Source of the DNA: CAZESH01 sp964514665
GTDB taxonomy: Bacteria; Bacillota; Bacilli; Paenibacillales; KCTC-25726
DNA: 24,346 nucleotides
NCBI GenBank assembly: GCA_964514665.1
Contig: CAZESH010000027.1
Coordinates: 1-24,346 of the forward strand
Direction: 5' to 3'
Part shown: positions 14,303 to 22,423 of the stretch, piece by piece
Numbering within the stretch: the stretch's first letter is position 1
How the letters are laid out: every line of letters begins with the position of its first letter
Notes under the pieces: generated by a model
The model's input: the letters and a program-made list of their open reading frames with translations, nothing else
Database searches by the model: none
Told to the model about the DNA's origin: nothing
Made by a program: the position numbers and the translations under genes

Positions 14303-16279
14303 ATGGTCGAACAGATGGATTTATTCTCGAATCTGACGGAACCGAAAAAGTCGAACTACGATGCCGATGACATTCAAGTATTGGAAGGGCTGGTCGCCGT
14401 TCGCAAACGCCCCGGCATGTATATCGGAAGCACGAGCGCTTCAGGACTCCATCATTTGGTATGGGAAATTGTAGATAACGCCGTGGATGAGCATCTCGCC
14501 AAATACTGCTCGAAAATTGAGGTTGTCATTCACAGGGATAATTCTATAACCGTATTCGACAACGGTCGGGGGATTCCCACAGCTATGCACAAAACCGGTG
14601 TGCCTACGCCGCAGGTTGTTTTCACTGTGCTTCACGCTGGAGGGAAATTCGGCGGCGCAGGCTACAAGAAATCCGGCGGTCTGCACGGAGTCGGCGCCTC
14701 GGTGACCAACGCTCTCTCAGAGTGGTTGGTGGTGGAAATTTACCGTGACGGAAAAATACATAGGCAGCGTTTTGAATATTGGCTCGACAAGGACGGAAAA
14801 GAGCATGTAGGCGAACCTTCAAGCGGTTTGGAGATGCTTGGCAACACGAACAAAACAGGTACAAAGGTTACCTTCAAACCCGATCTGCGGGTTTTTCATA
14901 ACGGCATTAACATCAACTATGACACATTGTTCGAGCGGCTGCAGGAGATCGCTTTTCTCAATTCCGGACTGGAAATCGTCCTTCAAGACGAGCGCACGGG
15001 CAATGGGGAACGCTTCAAATACAACGGCGGAGCCAGCGAATTCGTGCGCTTCCTGAATGAAGACAAGAACGTGCTGCACGAGGTCGTGCATTTTTCGGCC
15101 GAACGGGACGACATCGAGGTGGAGATCGCGCTGCAGTACAACGATGGCTATACGGAGACGATCGCTTCGTTTGTCAATTCGATCCCGACCCGCGGCGGGG
15201 GAACGCATGAAACGGGATTTAAAACCGCCTATACGCGGGTGATGAACGAATATGCGCGCAAAGCCGCACTGCTTAAGGAAAAGGACAAAAATCTGGAAGG
15301 CTCGGACCTGCGTGAAGGCATGATGGCGGTGATCAACATCAAGATGGGCGAGGTCGAATTCGTCGGTCAAACGAAGGATCAGTTGGGCAGCGCGGCTGCC
15401 CGCAGCGCGGTGGATTCCGTGGTGGCCGAGCGCATGGCGGTCTTTCTTGAGGAAAATCCGCAGGTTGCCCAGCAGCTTTTGAAAAAATCGATTCAAGCGT
15501 CCAAAGCCCGCGAAGCTGCCCGCAAAGCCCGGGACGAGATGCGCAGCGGCAAAAAAGGGAAGAGCGAAAGCTCCAATCTCGGCGGCAAGCTGACACCGGC
15601 CCAATCCAAGGATTTTACCAAGAATGAACTCTTCATCGTGGAAGGCGATTCCGCCGGAGGATCGGCCAAACAGGGCAGGGATTCACGCCATCAGGCGATT
15701 CTTCCGCTCAAGGGAAAGCCGATGAATCCGGAAAAATCCAAGCTTGCCGATATTTTGAAAAATGAGGAGTACCGGGCTGTGATCGCTGCCATCGGAGCTG
15801 GGGTTGGACCGGAATTCGACGCACAGGAAGCGAATTACGCCAAAATCATCATCATGACAGATGCCGACATGGACGGCGCGCATATCCAAGTGCTGCTGCT
15901 CACGTTCTTTTATCGTTATATGAAATCATTAATCGATTTGGGCAAGGTGTATATAGCCAAACCGCCGCTGTATAAGGTCAGCAAGAAATCCGGCAAGTCG
16001 GAAACGGTGAAATACGCTTTTACCGACGAAGAGCTGGAAGGCGTAATCAAGGAAGTCGGCAAAAATGCGGAAATCCAGCGCTACAAAGGCTTGGGAGAAA
16101 TGAATCCCGAACAGCTCTGGGAAACGACGATGGATCCCGAGCAGCGCACGCTGCTGCAGGTGCAGATTGAAGATGCAGCCAAGGCGGAACGGCGCGTCTC
16201 CACGCTGATGGGCGATAAGGTTGATCCGAGAAAACGCTGGATCATCGAGAACGTGGACTTTACAGAGATCGAAGGATAG
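14303..16279 (+). CDS. parE: DNA topoisomerase IV subunit B
   Basis: ATPase subunit of topoisomerase IV, which with ParC unlinks daughter chromosomes. The length of 658 aa fits Gram-positive ParE. The GHKL ATP site shows EIVDNAVDEH (55-64, Mg-binding Asn59), DNGRGIP (86-92) and GGLHGVGASVTNAL (125-138). The TOPRIM domain has EGDSAGGSAKQGRD from Glu447 and the metal-binding DADMD triad (Asp520, 522, 524). The choice of ParE over GyrB rests on EGDSAGGSAKQGRDSRHQA and on the adjacent parC. AAGGGGG at 14287-14293 supports the ATG at 14303; an in-frame ATG at 14315 is less well placed. parC begins 13 bp downstream. The gene has its own promoter but could also receive read-through from the ABC operon. 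Confidence 0.97.
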   Translation: MVEQMDLFSNLTEPKKSNYDADDIQVLEGLVAVRKRPGMYIGSTSASGLHHLVWEIVDNAVDEHLAKYCSKIEVVIHRDNSITVFDNGRGIPTAMHKTGVPTPQVVFTVLHAGGKFGGAGYKKSGGLHGVGASVTNALSEWLVVEIYRDGKIHRQRFEYWLDKDGKEHVGEPSSGLEMLGNTNKTGTKVTFKPDLRVFHNGININYDTLFERLQEIAFLNSGLEIVLQDERTGNGERFKYNGGASEFVRFLNEDKNVLHEVVHFSAERDDIEVEIALQYNDGYTETIASFVNSIPTRGGGTHETGFKTAYTRVMNEYARKAALLKEKDKNLEGSDLREGMMAVINIKMGEVEFVGQTKDQLGSAAARSAVDSVVAERMAVFLEENPQVAQQLLKKSIQASKAREAARKARDEMRSGKKGKSESSNLGGKLTPAQSKDFTKNELFIVEGDSAGGSAKQGRDSRHQAILPLKGKPMNPEKSKLADILKNEEYRAVIAAIGAGVGPEFDAQEANYAKIIIMTDADMDGAHIQVLLLTFFYRYMKSLIDLGKVYIAKPPLYKVSKKSGKSETVKYAFTDEELEGVIKEVGKNAEIQRYKGLGEMNPEQLWETTMDPEQRTLLQVQIEDAAKAERRVSTLMGDKVDPRKRWIIENVDFTEIEG

Positions 16280-16292
16280 AAGGTGAATAGAG

Positions 16293-18734
16293 ATGTCACA
16301 GCTTGAACAATTTTTTCCCGCCCTGCTTGAGGAAGTAGTCGGCGACCGCTTCGGCAGGTATTCCAAATATATTATTCAGGATCGGGCGATTCCCGATGTG
16401 CGCGACGGATTAAAGCCGGTGCAGCGGAGAATTCTGTACGCCATGCACGAAGCCGGCAATACGTCGGACAAGCCTTACCGCAAGTCGGCAAAAACGGTCG
16501 GCGATGTGATGGGCAACTACCATCCGCATGGCGATTCCTCAATCTATGAGGGCATGGTCAGAATGGCACAGCCGTGGAAAATGGGACAAACGCTCATTGA
16601 CGGGCACGGCAACTGGGGATCATTGGATGATGACCCGCCGGCTGCAATGCGCTATACCGAAGCCAGATTGTCGAACATCGCTTCTGAGCTTTTGAAGGAC
16701 ATCGAGAAGAAAACGGTCGCTTTCCGCGACAACTTCGACAATACGCTGCAGGAGCCGATCGTGCTGCCTTCGCGTTTTCCCAATTTGCTGGTCAACGGAG
16801 TCAGCGGGATTTCCTCGGGCTTTGCCACGGAGATTCCCACACACAACCTGCGGGAAGTCATCGAGGCGTGTATCGCCATGATCGACCGGCCGGAGATCGG
16901 TCTAGAGGAGCTTATGGGTTTGATTAAAGGTCCCGATTTTCCTACCGGCGGCATCATCATGGGCGCTGACGGAATCCGCGAGGCCTATGAGAAAGGCAAG
17001 GGCCGCATTTATATCCGGGCCAAGACGGACATTGAGGAAATGCGCGGCGGCAAACGACAAATCGTGATTACGGAAATTCCTTTTCAGGTCGTAAAATCGA
17101 GGCTTGTCACGGCGATCGAGATGATCCGTCTGGAGAAAAAGGTGGAGGGCATCGCCGAAGTCCGCGACGAAAGCGGCAGACAGGGGCTGCGCATTGTGAT
17201 CGAGCTTAAAAAGGATGCGGACGCGCAAAGTATTTTAAACTTTTTATTCAAAAAAACCGATTTGCAAGTTACATATAACTTCAACATGGTAGCGATCGTC
17301 AATAAGGCGCCGAAGCAAATGGGGATCATCGAGATTATTTCCGCCTACATCGCTCATCGCCGTGAAGTGGTGACCAATCGCTCCCGTTATGAGCTGGAAA
17401 AAGCTGAAGACCGTTCGCACGTGCTGGAAGGGCTCGTCAAGGCGCTGAACATTCTGGATGAGGTGATCGCCGCGATCAAGGCTTCCAAGAACCGTCAGGA
17501 TGCGCAAAAGAACCTGGTCGAGCAGTTCGGCTTTACCGAACGTCAGGCGGAGACGATTTTGGTTCTCCAGCTATATCGTTTGACCAATCTTGAAATTACC
17601 ACGCTGACCAAGGAATTGGAAGAAGTGCGCAAACAGGTGGCGTATTTTCAATCCATTCTCGCCAGCCATAGCAAGCTGATGGGGGTAATCAAGAGCGAAC
17701 TGACGGAAATCAAGACAAAGTACGGCATCGACCGGCGTTCGCAAATTCAGGGCGAAGTGGAAGAACTGAAGGTGAATCTGGAGGTCATGGTGGCTGCAGA
17801 GGATGTGCTGGTGACGCTGTCGAATGAAGGCTACATCAAGCGCACAAGCAAGCTTTCGTTCACCCGTTCCGGAGGCGAAGTGGACAACACCGGCTTGAAG
17901 GAAGGTGACTATGTCCGCTACCTGCTGGAGGTCAATACGATTGAAAATCTGCTGATATTCACGCAAAAAGGCCAATATTACCTGCTGCCGGTGCATCAGA
18001 TTGCGGAGTACAAATGGAAGGATACCGGGACGGCGCTGGTCAATCTCATTCCGGTGACCAAGGACGACAAAATTGTCGGCGTTATCCCGGTGAAGGACTT
18101 TAATGCCGAACTGTCATTGGTGTTCGTTACGCAAAAGGGACAGGTTAAACGTACGGAATTGAAGGATTACATGACGAACCGCTCCAACGCCATCGCGGCG
18201 ATCAAGCTGGGGGACGGGGATGCGGTTGTGGATGTGCATCTAAGCGATCAGAGCAAGGAACTGCTGCTGGTAACCGCTAGCGGAATGAGTATTCGCTTTC
18301 CCGAAGCTGATGTCAATCCGATGGGACGGGTGGCCGGAGGCGTGCGCGGGATTCAACTGAAAAATGACGACAAAATCGTGCGCGCGCTGTGGATGGAAGG
18401 CGACGAGGGAGAAGTGCTGGTGATCTCCGACAAAGGCTATGCGAAGCGTTCGCTTGCTGTCGATTATACACAGCAGGGAAGAGGCGGCAAAGGACTGCAA
18501 ACGTTCGAGTTCAAGGAAGGCAAGCGTGTCCGTTCGAACGGCGAGCGCTTGATAGCGGCCTTTTACGTGAAGGAAGCCTTTGACTTGCGGACCATTTTCA
18601 GCTCGGGAGAGACGAGGATCGTCAATACCGAAGATGTGGAAATCGAGGAGCGCAAATCGACCGGAAAGCCGCGTTTTACCGCTGCCAAAAATGAGGAAAT
18701 CATCGAAGTGCTGCGCATCGATCGCTTGGGTTAA
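16293..18734 (+). CDS. parC: DNA topoisomerase IV subunit A
   Basis: DNA-cleaving subunit of topoisomerase IV (813 aa; B. subtilis ParC is similar in length). The winged-helix catalytic region has the active-site Tyr121 in AAMRYTEARL. The quinolone-determining segment HPHGDSSIYEGM retains Ser82 and Glu86, equivalent to Ser80 and Glu84 of staphylococcal GrlA. The usual target-site resistance changes are therefore absent at those two positions. A coiled-coil tower lies at about 370-480 and the beta-pinwheel DNA-wrapping domain at about 500-800. AGAAGGTGA right after the parE stop serves the ATG at 16293. The stop is followed by a weak stem-loop and then by an insertion-sequence end 57 bp downstream. 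Confidence 0.97.
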   Translation: MSQLEQFFPALLEEVVGDRFGRYSKYIIQDRAIPDVRDGLKPVQRRILYAMHEAGNTSDKPYRKSAKTVGDVMGNYHPHGDSSIYEGMVRMAQPWKMGQTLIDGHGNWGSLDDDPPAAMRYTEARLSNIASELLKDIEKKTVAFRDNFDNTLQEPIVLPSRFPNLLVNGVSGISSGFATEIPTHNLREVIEACIAMIDRPEIGLEELMGLIKGPDFPTGGIIMGADGIREAYEKGKGRIYIRAKTDIEEMRGGKRQIVITEIPFQVVKSRLVTAIEMIRLEKKVEGIAEVRDESGRQGLRIVIELKKDADAQSILNFLFKKTDLQVTYNFNMVAIVNKAPKQMGIIEIISAYIAHRREVVTNRSRYELEKAEDRSHVLEGLVKALNILDEVIAAIKASKNRQDAQKNLVEQFGFTERQAETILVLQLYRLTNLEITTLTKELEEVRKQVAYFQSILASHSKLMGVIKSELTEIKTKYGIDRRSQIQGEVEELKVNLEVMVAAEDVLVTLSNEGYIKRTSKLSFTRSGGEVDNTGLKEGDYVRYLLEVNTIENLLIFTQKGQYYLLPVHQIAEYKWKDTGTALVNLIPVTKDDKIVGVIPVKDFNAELSLVFVTQKGQVKRTELKDYMTNRSNAIAAIKLGDGDAVVDVHLSDQSKELLLVTASGMSIRFPEADVNPMGRVAGGVRGIQLKNDDKIVRALWMEGDEGEVLVISDKGYAKRSLAVDYTQQGRGGKGLQTFEFKEGKRVRSNGERLIAAFYVKEAFDLRTIFSSGETRIVNTEDVEIEERKSTGKPRFTAAKNEEIIEVLRIDRLG

Positions 18735-18737
18735 GGG

Positions 18738-18764
18738 AAGGGCGGCTATCGTTGCTGCCCTCTT
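18738..18764 (+). terminator. Weak stem-loop after parC
   Basis: AGGGCGGC (18739-18746) pairs with GCTGCCCT (18754-18761), with one G-T pair and a 7-nt loop. The tail is only CTTG, so termination may be poor; the hairpin inside the adjacent IS end has the T-run this one lacks. Confidence 0.45.
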
Positions 18765-18815
18765 GAGAAAGAAACCGCTCCTTTTCGTGAGGCCACTGAA
18801 AAAGTCCACTTTATG

Positions 18816-18864
18816 AAAAGAAGGTATAGTCCCTCATTTCTTTGAGGAGGCTGTACCTTTTTTC
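18816..18864 (+). terminator. Hairpin with T-run inside the IS left end
   Basis: AAGGTATAG (18821-18829) pairs with CTGTACCTT (18851-18859), and TCCCTC (18830-18835) pairs with GAGGAGG (18844-18850) around a one-base bulge. Six T residues follow (18858-18863). It would stop transcription entering the IS from parC. A TATAAT (18868-18873) for the transposase lies just beyond. Confidence 0.65.
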
Positions 18865-18902
18865 GGTTATAATTGAGCTATCAAATCCGGTAGGTGAGCG
18901 TC

Positions 18903-19907
18903 ATGATTCAAAAACACCAAACGATGATCTTTAGTCCATTTATGGAACTATACAACTTAATTGTTCCTAAAGATAATTTATTGCGACAAATTAGCGAACT
19001 CATCGACTTCTCTTTTGTGTACGATGAACTGAAGAGCAACTATTGCCTGGATAACGGTCGAAACGCCATTGACCCGATTCGTATGTTCAAATATTTGCTG
19101 TTGAAGTCCATTCATGATTTGTCTGACGTTAACGTAGTCGAGCGCTCCAAATATGACATGTCTTTCAAATATTTTCTGGATATGGCCCCGGAAGAACCCG
19201 TAATTGAACCGAGTTACTTAACCAAGTTTCGAAAACTACGTTTAAAAGACCTGAACCTATTGGATATGCTGATTCAAAAAACGGTAGAAATCGCCATTGA
19301 AAAGGGAATCATCAAGAGTAAATCCATTATCGTCGATGCCACACATACGCAAGCTCGCTACAATCAAAGGTCGCCTAGAGAAATCCTGATTGACCGCTCG
19401 AAGAAGCTTAGAAAAGCCGTATACCAAATCGACGAATCCATGAAGAGCAAGTTCCCGGCCAAGACGACGTGCGATGTCTTAGAAGACGAAATTGAATACT
19501 GCCAAGAACTCATTCAAGTGATCGAAAACGAAAGCAGCCTTTCGGGGATTCCTAAAGATAAAGAACAACTGAATTTGCTCAAGGAAACCGTTGCGGACGA
19601 TATTGAGCATCTACGAATCTCAGAAAATCAAGATGCCAAAGTTGGCCATAAGAGCGCGGATTCCTCGTTTTTTGGATACAAAACACATATTGCCATGAGC
19701 GAAGAACGAATCATCACGGCAGCAACCATTACGACCGGCGAAAAAAATGACGGCAAGCAATTACAAACATTAATTGAAAAAAAGCAAGGCGTCTGGAATG
19801 GTTGTTGAAACGGTTATCGGGGAACCGCGTATTCAGAAAAAGACAATTTAACGTATAGCAAGGAAAACGAAATTCAGTTAGTCGCTAAATTGAACCCTCT
19901 AGTTACT
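18903..19907 (+). pseudogene. Disrupted IS1182-family transposase
   Basis: The ATG at 18903 with AGGTGAG 4 nt upstream opens a frame of 301 codons ending at 19808; intact family members have roughly 450-480. The DUF772-type N-terminal region (about 40-115) and the first catalytic Asp145 in IIVDATHTQARY are present, as is the segment KSADSSFFGYKTH. The frame is lost at a run of seven A (19777-19783), where six would continue into SKASGMVVETVIG in the next frame. A second lesion follows: GGGGAACCGCG (19819-19829) lacks one base relative to GGG-GAC-ACC-GCG. This removes the second catalytic Asp of the IGDTAYS motif and shifts the frame again to TAYSEKDNLTYSKEN and AKLNPLVT. Homology then ends. 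With two frameshifts and no C-terminal third or right end, it cannot be active. Confidence 0.88.
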
Positions 19908-19932
19908 CATAACTTTTGGGACATTCCTTTTT

Positions 19933-20970
19933 TTACAAGATCAGGTTCATATCCCCGAATTCGTGCCACAAGTAACCTTCCCGAATGGCCTCCAAATAGG
20001 CGGACTTGAGCAAATCCGGGGCGATGAAGGCGGACAACATCTCGAGATGGGAAGCTTCCGGTTCATGCAGGCCGGTGATTAATCCATCCGTGACCTGCAG
20101 CGGGTAACCGGCATGAATATACAGGTTGGTCAATCCGGATTGAGCAAGCAGGCGGCCGTCGGAGGCGGCCGATTCCAAAGCCCGGACCACAGTAGTCCCT
20201 ACGGCGATGACTCTTCCTCCAGTGCGTCTGGCGGTCTCTATGGCCTCAACGGCCGCCTGCGGGACGGTATACGACTCATAGTTGTCGTCCGGCGCAAGCT
20301 GCGGCAGGTGTTCCGACAAATAACTGAGTCCGGTATGCAGTTGAACAAAAGCAATGCGTACGCCTTTACGCCGCAGACTCAGCAGCAGCTCCCAGCTGAA
20401 CGCTCTGCCCGCAGAAGGCATTTCTACCGAACCCGGTACGTCGCCATATACCGTTTGATAATAATCGAGATTCCACGGACGGCGGATATATTCATATCGG
20501 ATCGGCTCGCCGAGGCGGTAGATTTGATCATGCAGCCGGATTCCGCTTGCATTGAAGTGCAGCATGCAAAATGGATCGATTTGACCCGATGCGGCTTTGG
20601 CTTGAAGGTCGGAGTAAAAATGCAGCATGTCGCCGCTTTTCAGGTCAATGCCTGCGATCAGAGCTTTCCAAACGGAATCACCGATTTTTGCAGCCAAGCG
20701 CACCTTCACATTGTTTTTGAGCACACGCCCGTTTCTTCGCCATTGCGCTTTGAGCGCAGCAGGAACGGTGCGGCTTGAATTCAGCACCAGAACATCGCCC
20801 TTGCGCAGCCAGTTGGGCAAACGGTAAAATTCGGAGTGCGCGACCAGACGGCCGCTTTCTCTTGCAAGCACAAGCATGCGCACGAAATCCCTTCTCAGTC
20901 CTCTTCGTTCAGGCGGTGCAGCGGCGTTTAATGCCTCGGGAAGCTGAAAACAGACGGGATTATGGCTCAT
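19933..20970 (-). CDS. QueA-like S-adenosylmethionine:tRNA ribosyltransferase-isomerase family protein
   Basis: QueA transfers and isomerises the ribosyl part of SAM onto 7-aminomethyl-7-deazaguanine in tRNA, a late step of queuosine synthesis. This 345-aa protein has the family layout: LVLNSSRTVPAAL near 60-75, the central beta-barrel part, GRVIAVGTTVVRALES, YIHAGYPLQVTDGLITGLH and the C-terminal FGDMNLIL. It is divergent. The region usually reading NFHLPKSTLLMLVSAF is GLHEPEASHLEMLSAF, and the N-terminal segment is atypical, so it may be a paralogue with a related reaction; hence no symbol. The ATG at 20970 has GGAAGGG 11 nt upstream and overlaps the SDR gene by 11 bp, implying coupled translation. 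A TTG 33 bases upstream is in frame but lacks a ribosome site. The 3' end abuts the IS remnant and has no clear terminator. Confidence 0.82.
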   Translation of the reverse strand: MSHNPVCFQLPEALNAAAPPERRGLRRDFVRMLVLARESGRLVAHSEFYRLPNWLRKGDVLVLNSSRTVPAALKAQWRRNGRVLKNNVKVRLAAKIGDSVWKALIAGIDLKSGDMLHFYSDLQAKAASGQIDPFCMLHFNASGIRLHDQIYRLGEPIRYEYIRRPWNLDYYQTVYGDVPGSVEMPSAGRAFSWELLLSLRRKGVRIAFVQLHTGLSYLSEHLPQLAPDDNYESYTVPQAAVEAIETARRTGGRVIAVGTTVVRALESAASDGRLLAQSGLTNLYIHAGYPLQVTDGLITGLHEPEASHLEMLSAFIAPDLLKSAYLEAIREGYLWHEFGDMNLIL

Positions 20971-21700
20971 TTTTGAACACGCCCTTCCATTTTTGCGCTT
21001 CAAAGCGCTGTCCGTTGATCGCCGCCGCTTGCTCCGAGGCCAAATATAGGAAAATATCCGTCAGCTTTTCCGGAGCGGCTAATTCATAATCGCAATCCGG
21101 TACGGCCAAAGCGTGCATTTGCGTTTCCATCTCGCCGGGATCCACCAGATTGACGCGAACACCGCTACCCTCGACTTCGGCAGACCAAGTTTGGCTGAGC
21201 CCCTCCAAAGCGAATTTGGAGACGCCGTAGGCACCCCAGCCGGCATATGCGGAAGAGCCGGCCTCGGAGGTGACGTTGATGATCGAGCCTTTGCCTCTTT
21301 GCAGCATGCCGGACATCACCCGCCGCGTGATAAGAAACGGGCCAAGCGTGTTGACGCGCAGCACCTCCTCAAAATCCTCCTCGGGATAATCGATCAAATA
21401 GGGCATCGGACTCGGTCCCAAAATGGAAGCATTATTGATCAAAACGTCGATGCTTCCGTAAGCGCTTTGGGCCAGTGTGACGAATCGCTCCATATCCCGT
21501 GTCTGCGAAATATCTGCAGAAATGGCCAAAACTTCCGTACCGTATGCCTCCGCTTTCTCTTTTACTTTGCGCAGTGCTTCCCCGCCTCTGGCGCAGACTG
21601 CCAATCCCGCTCCCCTGCGGGCAAAAGCCAATGTCAATGCTCTTCCCAGTCCCTTTGACGCGCCGGTAATCATCACGATTTGTTTTTGCTGTTGCGGCAA
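20960..21700 (-). CDS. Short-chain dehydrogenase/reductase (SDR)
   Basis: NAD(P)-dependent classical SDR oxidoreductase of 246 aa. The cofactor loop is TGASKGLG (12-19), followed by NNAS (89-92). The full catalytic tetrad is present: Asn117, Ser145, Tyr158 and Lys162 (YGVSK). PGEMETQM (188-195) is the usual post-catalytic segment. The start is TTG at 21700, because AAAAGGAGGG (minus strand, 21707-21716) lies 6 nt upstream and the Rossmann fold begins at once. The frame extends to 21805 but without another ribosome site. The stop codon overlaps the QueA-like gene. The acceptor cannot be named; it lacks the fatty-acid or sugar context of known SDRs, and co-expression with a QueA-like enzyme suggests a linked role. 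A TATAAT-type -10 lies 160 bp upstream on the same strand, next to the divergent MarR gene. Confidence 0.9.
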   Translation of the reverse strand: MPQQQKQIVMITGASKGLGRALTLAFARRGAGLAVCARGGEALRKVKEKAEAYGTEVLAISADISQTRDMERFVTLAQSAYGSIDVLINNASILGPSPMPYLIDYPEEDFEEVLRVNTLGPFLITRRVMSGMLQRGKGSIINVTSEAGSSAYAGWGAYGVSKFALEGLSQTWSAEVEGSGVRVNLVDPGEMETQMHALAVPDCDYELAAPEKLTDIFLYLASEQAAAINGQRFEAQKWKGVFKNEP

Positions 21701-21861
21701 ATGAAGCCCTCCTTTTAATTTTCCTTTGCTTAATCCCATCATAAGCGAGATGCGGTGCATGAGCGTCCTGCCTTCGGCCGCTAAAGTCATCCGACTTTGG
21801 TCCATTGCGGACTATCCGTCAAAGGTCTTGGTTGCTGTAGAATGATGCAGGAGAATGTAAC

Positions 21862-21867
21862 ATTATA
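21862..21867 (-). promoter_or_regulatory. -10 box for the SDR/QueA-like operon
   Basis: Read on the minus strand this is a consensus TATAAT. The -35 region at 17 bp is poor, which fits a regulated promoter. The implied leader to the TTG at 21700 is about 155 nt and holds two small hairpins, CGGA/TCCG at 21808-21818 and AAAGTC/GACTTT at 21783-21798. Confidence 0.4.
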
Positions 21868-21924
21868 TCGATTAATGTCTTAAACTATTAATAAAATTAA
21901 CCTTTCATTCGGACAAGTTCGAGT

Positions 21925-21937
21925 GTTATAATATAAC
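21925..21937. promoter_or_regulatory. Perfect palindrome over the marR -10 box (candidate operator)
   Basis: GTTATA-A-TATAAC is perfectly symmetrical and contains TATAAT at 21927-21932. It ends one base before the ATG at 21939. A MarR dimer bound here would block RNA polymerase, the usual autoregulation of the family. AT-rich sequence makes chance symmetry more likely than usual. Confidence 0.45.
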
Positions 21938-21938
21938 C

Positions 21939-22403
21939 ATGGTTTTACAGAGAAGATTCCGGGATGTGATGGAAGAAATGATCTTACAAGAATTTGCACA
22001 ATGCTGGTACAAGCTCTCAAAAGATATGAAAGTGCATCTGGATACGCAGCTTTCTCCTTCGCTGACAGAGGGACAATTCCATGTGCTTGAGTTTTTGCTG
22101 CAGCATGACAAGGTCAAACCCTCCGATTTTATTTCCTATCTGTCCACAACACCTGCAGCGGTGACCACCATTCTCGACCGGATGGAAAAAAGCGAACTGA
22201 TCTCCAGGGAACGGGACTCGCATGACCGCAGAATCGTCTGGATTCATATGAGCGGCAAAGGCAAGCAGGAAGTGGAGCGGGGGATGAAAATCAGAGAAGC
22301 CTTTTTACAGGATTACTTGAGCCGCATTTCCTCGCATAATCAGCAGCTGCTTGTTTATTTGCTGAAAAAAATTACGAGCGAACCGCAGACAAAAATTGTC
22401 TGA
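21939..22403 (+). CDS. MarR-family transcriptional regulator
   Basis: DNA-binding regulator of 154 aa. The winged helix-turn-helix is at about 59-105: KPSDFISYLSTTPAAVTTIL forms the HTH and RERDSHDRRIVWIHMS the wing, with the family's conserved D-x-x-DRR. Flanking helices (about 11-35 and 110-150) form the dimer interface. The start is uncertain. ATG 21939 lies only 7 bp after a -10 box, which would give an almost leaderless mRNA. ATG 21969 (with GGGATG upstream) and 21978 are in frame and would shorten the N-terminus by 10 or 13 residues without harming the fold. It is divergent from the SDR/QueA-like pair, which is its likely target together with itself. The effector is unknown; the protein has one Cys (Cys22), so thiol sensing is possible but unproven. 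Confidence 0.9.
   Translation: MVLQRRFRDVMEEMILQEFAQCWYKLSKDMKVHLDTQLSPSLTEGQFHVLEFLLQHDKVKPSDFISYLSTTPAAVTTILDRMEKSELISRERDSHDRRIVWIHMSGKGKQEVERGMKIREAFLQDYLSRISSHNQQLLVYLLKKITSEPQTKIV
22386..22402. repeat. Perfect inverted repeat at the marR stop codon
   Basis: CAGACAA-AAA-TTGTCTG forms a 7-bp stem and includes part of the TGA stop. The downstream T-rich stretch is interrupted, so it is at best a poor terminator; it could also be a protein-binding site. Confidence 0.45.
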
Positions 22404-22423
22404 TATGTCCACCTTTTGTTATT

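Larger units (their letters stand above)
18791..19910 (+). mobile_element. Truncated and decayed IS1182-type insertion sequence
   Basis: The left end is recognisable by GCCACTGAAAAAGTCCACTT (18792-18811), a terminal-repeat-like sequence of this IS group. It is followed by a hairpin and a transposase reading frame. The right end is absent: no complementary terminal repeat occurs in the window, and homology to the family stops near 19907, about 25 bp before the QueA-like gene's stop. The element is visibly more AT-rich than its neighbours, consistent with a foreign origin. No target duplication can be defined because one end is missing. Confidence 0.8.

Noticed and set aside
19777..19783. Run of seven A in the transposase as a programmed frameshift or slippage site
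   Set aside because: The following frame is broken again within about 40 bp by a base loss at a catalytic codon, and the C-terminus is missing, so decay explains it better.
21701..21805. N-terminal extension of the SDR from 21805
   Set aside because: The AAAAGGAGGG ribosome site lies inside it and points to the TTG at 21700; the extension has no conserved SDR sequence.
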